In this document: positions 16,401 to 18,104 of the stretch, one piece after another
How positions within the stretch are numbered: the first letter of the stretch is position 1
How the letters are laid out: the number at the start of each line of letters is the position of its first letter
Assembly (NCBI GenBank): GCA_002887195.1
Contig: PJAB01001020.1
Location: 1-18,104, forward strand
Origin: Chrysochromulina parva
Taxonomy: Eukaryota > Haptophyta > Prymnesiales > Chrysochromulinaceae
Direction of reading: 5' to 3'
Length of the DNA stretch: 18,104 nucleotides
Translations under genes and position numbers: made by a program
Notes under the pieces: model-generated
Told to the model about the DNA's origin: nothing
What the model saw: only the letters and a program-made list of their open reading frames with translations
Database searches by the model: none

Positions 16401-18104
16401 ACGGTCACGTGTATCGGCACGTACATCCTGGTCAACCTGCTGATCGCCGTACTGCTCGAGCTCTTCGCCAAGGACTCGGACGGCGACGGGCAGGCCGACG
16501 CCTTCCAAGACGAGGAATCCTTCAAGGAATCAGAGGAGTCCTTCAAACGGGAACATGAGTCTTTCCAAAGGACCAAGTTGGGCGCGCTCGCGTTTCAGGC
16601 TCTCTCAGAAGCTTGGCAGACGAATAAACCGCTCTCGCTCGTGCTTTTGAATAAGCCAAAGGAGGGATGGCGAGAGTTGCGCAAGAGGGTCTTGGCAATG
16701 GAGAAGGACCTGGATGATATGGCCCTCGATGTGCCCATGGACGAGAAGGATGACATGGCCCTCGGGTGCCTTCCTCCGAGCGATCCGCTGCGGCGGGCGG
16801 CGCATTACATTATCGAGTTGCCGTCGGTGGAAGCGTTGCTGATGACGAGCGTCATTCTTTCTTCGGCGTCCCTCGCACTTGACACGCCGCGGCTCGACGA
16901 GGCCTCTCAGCTCGCCGAGGCGCTCGCCGTCACCAATGTGCTGTTCACAGTTGTTTTCCTGCTCGAGGCGATCCTCAAGTCGATAGCGGTTGGCTTCTAC
17001 GGCTACCTGCTCAGTGGGTGGAACGTGCTCGATTTCTCAGTGCTTCTCATCTCACTTGGTGCGCTGCTCTCCGAGGTGGTGCCCGCGCTCGCCTTTCTGC
17101 AGTCGCTGCGCGCGCTCCGGGTGCTCCGGCCGCTGCGGCTGCTCTCGCGCAATGCAGGCATGCGGATGGTGCTCGTCTCACTTTTCGAGTCCCTGCCGGC
17201 CGTCATGAACGTCCTTGGGGTCGTGTGCGCCATTCAGCTCGTCTTCGCTATCCTGGGCATGCAACTATTCATGGGCTCCTTTAGCTCGTGTAACGACCGC
17301 TCGCGCCAGCTTCTATCAGAGTGCGTCGGCGTGGCCGTGAGAGCTCCGAGCGCACCTCCCGGCCAAAAACACCACGTGCATGGCATGGGACATGGCCACG
17401 AGTGGGTCACGAGTGAGCAGCACGCTTGGCTTTCGCCGCCACCGTCGACCTTGGCCTTTGCGTCTGCCTCGCTGCACTCGCCGCTGCACTCGCCGCTGCA
17501 CTCGCCACTGCGCTCGCCGCCACCACCACCCAATCGCCACGTGGCTCGTCTGTCGCACTCGCCGCCGACGCCACCGATGCCGCCGCCATCGCCGACGCCG
17601 TCGCCGTTACCGCTGCAGCCGCCGCCGCCGTCACCGCCACCGCCGTCGCCGTCGCCGTCGCCGTCGCCGCCCACCTCGTCGCCGCCGCCCGCTGCCTCAC
17701 TCGAAGCCGCGCTGGCCGCGCGACCGAGCTTCGCGGCCGAGTTGAAGACGTTGCACTCGGCTGAAGAGCTGCAGGCCTACCTGCATACGTTGCAACAGGA
17801 GCGCCCGTGGGACCTCGAGCTGATCCACGCGCATCCGGAGCAGTTGCTTGCCGCAATTGGCCGGCGACTGCAGACGACGGAGCCTGCGGAGGAGCTGGCT
17901 ACGAGTCGGCGCCGCGAGCTCAAGGGCGGTGGCGGCGGCGACGATGGCGAGGCCTTCGTAGGGGAGCGCCTCTGGCAGAACCCGTCGTTTGGCTCGTTCG
18001 ACAACTTTGGCGACGCGATGCTCTTGCTCTTCGTGCTCTCGACAGGCGATGATTGGGACTCCGTCATGTTTTGGAGCATGGACTCGCCCTCGGTGCCTGG
18101 CGGG
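13476..18104 (+). CDS. Four-domain-type voltage-gated cation channel alpha subunit (Cav/Nav-like), 5' part, runs off the right edge
   Basis: One uninterrupted frame of at least 1543 codons. The N-terminus has a degenerate EF-hand-like GGSGTIDFDA and two Pro-rich/RGGTERID repeats. Domain I (about 14130-15150): S1 FDAFILVTILANCV, S4 with R-x2-R-x2-R-x2-R spacing (SVRALRPLRALKRL), a Cys-containing turret, filter TITFDGWT (Asp about 509). I-II linker with duplications (15150-15715). Domain II (about 15730-16480): S4 LRILRMLRVARMLRLMR, filter LTTGVWF without acid (Gly953/Val954). Acidic II-III linker. Domain III (from about 16800): S4 SLRALRVLRPLRLLSR, a Ser-Pro-rich S5-P turret, filter STGDDW (Asp about 1525). 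Domain III S6 and domain IV lie beyond the window. The protein opens with depolarisation and conducts cations across a membrane; ion preference is uncertain. The frame is open from 13377, and 13476 is the first ATG; an upstream exon is possible. Confidence 0.93.
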   Translation, partial: MVDAAPGGSGTIDFDACVTLLRKQLLGEGKINGLPSVSTGASRPSQPPSPPPPSQPPSPPPPSTSGPPSPSPLLRGGTERIDLRGGTERIDRRLIKRNPRGVQEAHSDKPQLWNFQGTEVDLAPGHQYIEGGQLWYLRSRAFEKILSGRPIAGVPMNAAARASGVKTLERERADDNLYNLEGLEGLDKVPPCTAVIGPSGRIYSSRTFGFLEVGHAPRRWAIKIVDWAPFDAFILVTILANCVTMAWNSPLDPPGTLKAHFIDVCEWVYLLIFTFEMLAKICAYGFIGHDGAYLRDAWGQLDFVVVSLAWLPILFPSFGNYSVMRSVRALRPLRALKRLPGMPVLVNSILAALPKLSDVILLFGLLLAVCGIFGVEQFKGELHHRCAWPGFQETLGHPELREMLPLPDKYRLVHRLNNGQAAQGQRQLKSIGRRLKENEADASASEESISPQQQWDFDTGVFCNPLESKIECPARETCSYFEDNINYGATNFDNFGWAIIQVFQTITFDGWTPTMYAVLNTTGQPLVLVYFLLLVVLGGFFIVNLFLAVLFQEFSEAQAGEKAIAEQAARAAASRQARRAQRDRQSPSPSSNPAAASSKTAAWARILSKKSSSALGVSPSPSSNPAAASSKAAAWARILSKKSSSAIGVSPPPSPPYHEQQKPFSWADPDNEDEEKDRAYMALSPSARMDAGKVMVPDDDDDDDNERAEAGEASKGSGKATLPDDDDDDDNERADDGCWPWCNCVPAPGSQRASLAVLMNGPLMSSASMGLVVFNMVLMCMPYEGMSDAYAAQLESFAEWITWIFIVEMGLKLFGMGCRAYWSDGWNQLDGTIVIMSIVEIVLTALFANSGPNMSFLRILRMLRVARMLRLMRSWVGLYKIINTVVSAVPQMSNVLILMFLICTVFALLGMQLFGGQFSEEHGYGDSPLLPLPRYNFDYFGPALLSVFVLTTGVWFTPMLDGLNVGGPSATIYYITVTCIGTYILVNLLIAVLLELFAKDSDGDGQADAFQDEESFKESEESFKREHESFQRTKLGALAFQALSEAWQTNKPLSLVLLNKPKEGWRELRKRVLAMEKDLDDMALDVPMDEKDDMALGCLPPSDPLRRAAHYIIELPSVEALLMTSVILSSASLALDTPRLDEASQLAEALAVTNVLFTVVFLLEAILKSIAVGFYGYLLSGWNVLDFSVLLISLGALLSEVVPALAFLQSLRALRVLRPLRLLSRNAGMRMVLVSLFESLPAVMNVLGVVCAIQLVFAILGMQLFMGSFSSCNDRSRQLLSECVGVAVRAPSAPPGQKHHVHGMGHGHEWVTSEQHAWLSPPPSTLAFASASLHSPLHSPLHSPLRSPPPPPNRHVARLSHSPPTPPMPPPSPTPSPLPLQPPPPSPPPPSPSPSPSPPTSSPPPAASLEAALAARPSFAAELKTLHSAEELQAYLHTLQQERPWDLELIHAHPEQLLAAIGRRLQTTEPAEELATSRRRELKGGGGGDDGEAFVGERLWQNPSFGSFDNFGDAMLLLFVLSTGDDWDSVMFWSMDSPSVPGG
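13611..13664 (+). repeat. 27-bp tandem doublet coding QPPSPPPPS twice
   Basis: Two adjacent 27-bp copies, differing at one synonymous base (CAG/CAA), encode the nonapeptide QPPSPPPPS in the cytoplasmic N-terminus of the channel. Confidence 0.9.
13695..13748 (+). repeat. 27-bp tandem doublet coding LRGGTERID twice
   Basis: Two adjacent 27-bp copies, differing only at synonymous third bases (CTT/CTC and GAT/GAC), encode LRGGTERID twice. It is a second, unrelated doublet of the same length as the proline one 30 bp upstream. Confidence 0.9.
15231..15422 (+). repeat. 96-bp tandem duplication in the channel I-II linker
   Basis: Copies at 15231-15326 and 15327-15422 differ at two bases (ACG/GCG and CTC/ATC), giving Thr/Ala and Leu/Ile changes. 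Each 32-residue unit contains a Ser/Pro start and a basic amphipathic segment, AAWARILSKKSSSA. The near identity points to a recent duplication. Confidence 0.95.
15549..15677 (+). repeat. Spaced 51-bp acidic repeat (Asp run plus NERA) in the I-II linker
   Basis: Units at 15549-15599 and 15627-15677 each encode Gly-Lys, three hydrophobic or small residues, Pro, six or seven Asp and NERA. They are separated by 27 bp coding EAGEASKGS. The Asp runs put a strong negative patch just before domain II S1. Confidence 0.85.
16515..16577 (+). repeat. 21-bp heptad repeat (ESFK-type) in the channel II-III linker
   Basis: Three successive seven-residue units, ESFKESE, ESFKREH and ESFQRTK, follow domain II S6 after an acidic stretch. 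The constant Phe every seven residues suggests an amphipathic helix or interaction site. Confidence 0.75.
17472..17519 (+). repeat. 12-bp repeat coding LHSP x3 and LRSP in the domain III turret
   Basis: Four successive 12-bp units encode LHSP, LHSP, LHSP and LRSP, leading into a Pro/Ser stretch to about 17694. The segment lies between S5 and the pore helix of domain III, so it should face outward. Confidence 0.9.

Overview
This looks like nuclear DNA of a single-celled eukaryotic alga. The evidence is high GC with strong G/C third positions, long proline-rich and serine-proline low-complexity stretches, at least one spliceosomal intron, a SET-domain methyltransferase, EF-hand modules, a four-domain-type voltage-gated cation channel, and a plant-type aspartate kinase with a signal-peptide-like leader that would suit a secondary plastid. 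A haptophyte is my best guess. It rests on general character (a Cys-rich motif followed by a Pro-rich stalk, a large Ca2+-channel repertoire, a leader-bearing plastid enzyme), not on a marker gene. There are no prokaryotic operons, rRNA, tRNA, CRISPR array or recognisable transposase.

Layout. 1-582 (+): 3' end of a probable SAM-dependent methyltransferase. 872-2095 (-): SET-domain protein of SMYD/SET5 type. After an 80-bp divergent promoter, 2176-3537 (+): a predicted single-pass membrane protein with a Cys cluster and Pro-rich stalk outside and an acidic tail inside. 3532-3870: a cluster of short tandem doublets. 3645-6432 (+): a two-exon gene for an ~850-residue (or ~751) protein with four EF-hands and a DUF3431 domain that is split by the second EF-hand pair; its 235-bp intron is mostly a 10-bp tandem repeat. 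6826-8370 (-): aspartate kinase. 8951-10258 (-): secreted beta-lactamase-like serine hydrolase. 10496-12658 (+): low-complexity protein with a CUE/UBA-like and a possible SAP-like segment. 13476 to the right edge (+): one uninterrupted frame of more than 1540 codons encoding domains I, II and most of III of a Cav/Nav-type channel.

The genes do not form an obvious pathway. Two large ones share a calcium theme: the EF-hand/DUF3431 protein would bind Ca2+, and the channel would pass cations under voltage control. Any functional link is inference. The most notable items are the EF-hand pair inserted in a DUF3431 domain, the structured repeat intron that carries five GTGAGT sequences, and the channel's unusual pore: Asp in domain I, no acid in domain II, Asp in domain III, and an algal-wall-like Ser-Pro insert in the domain III turret.
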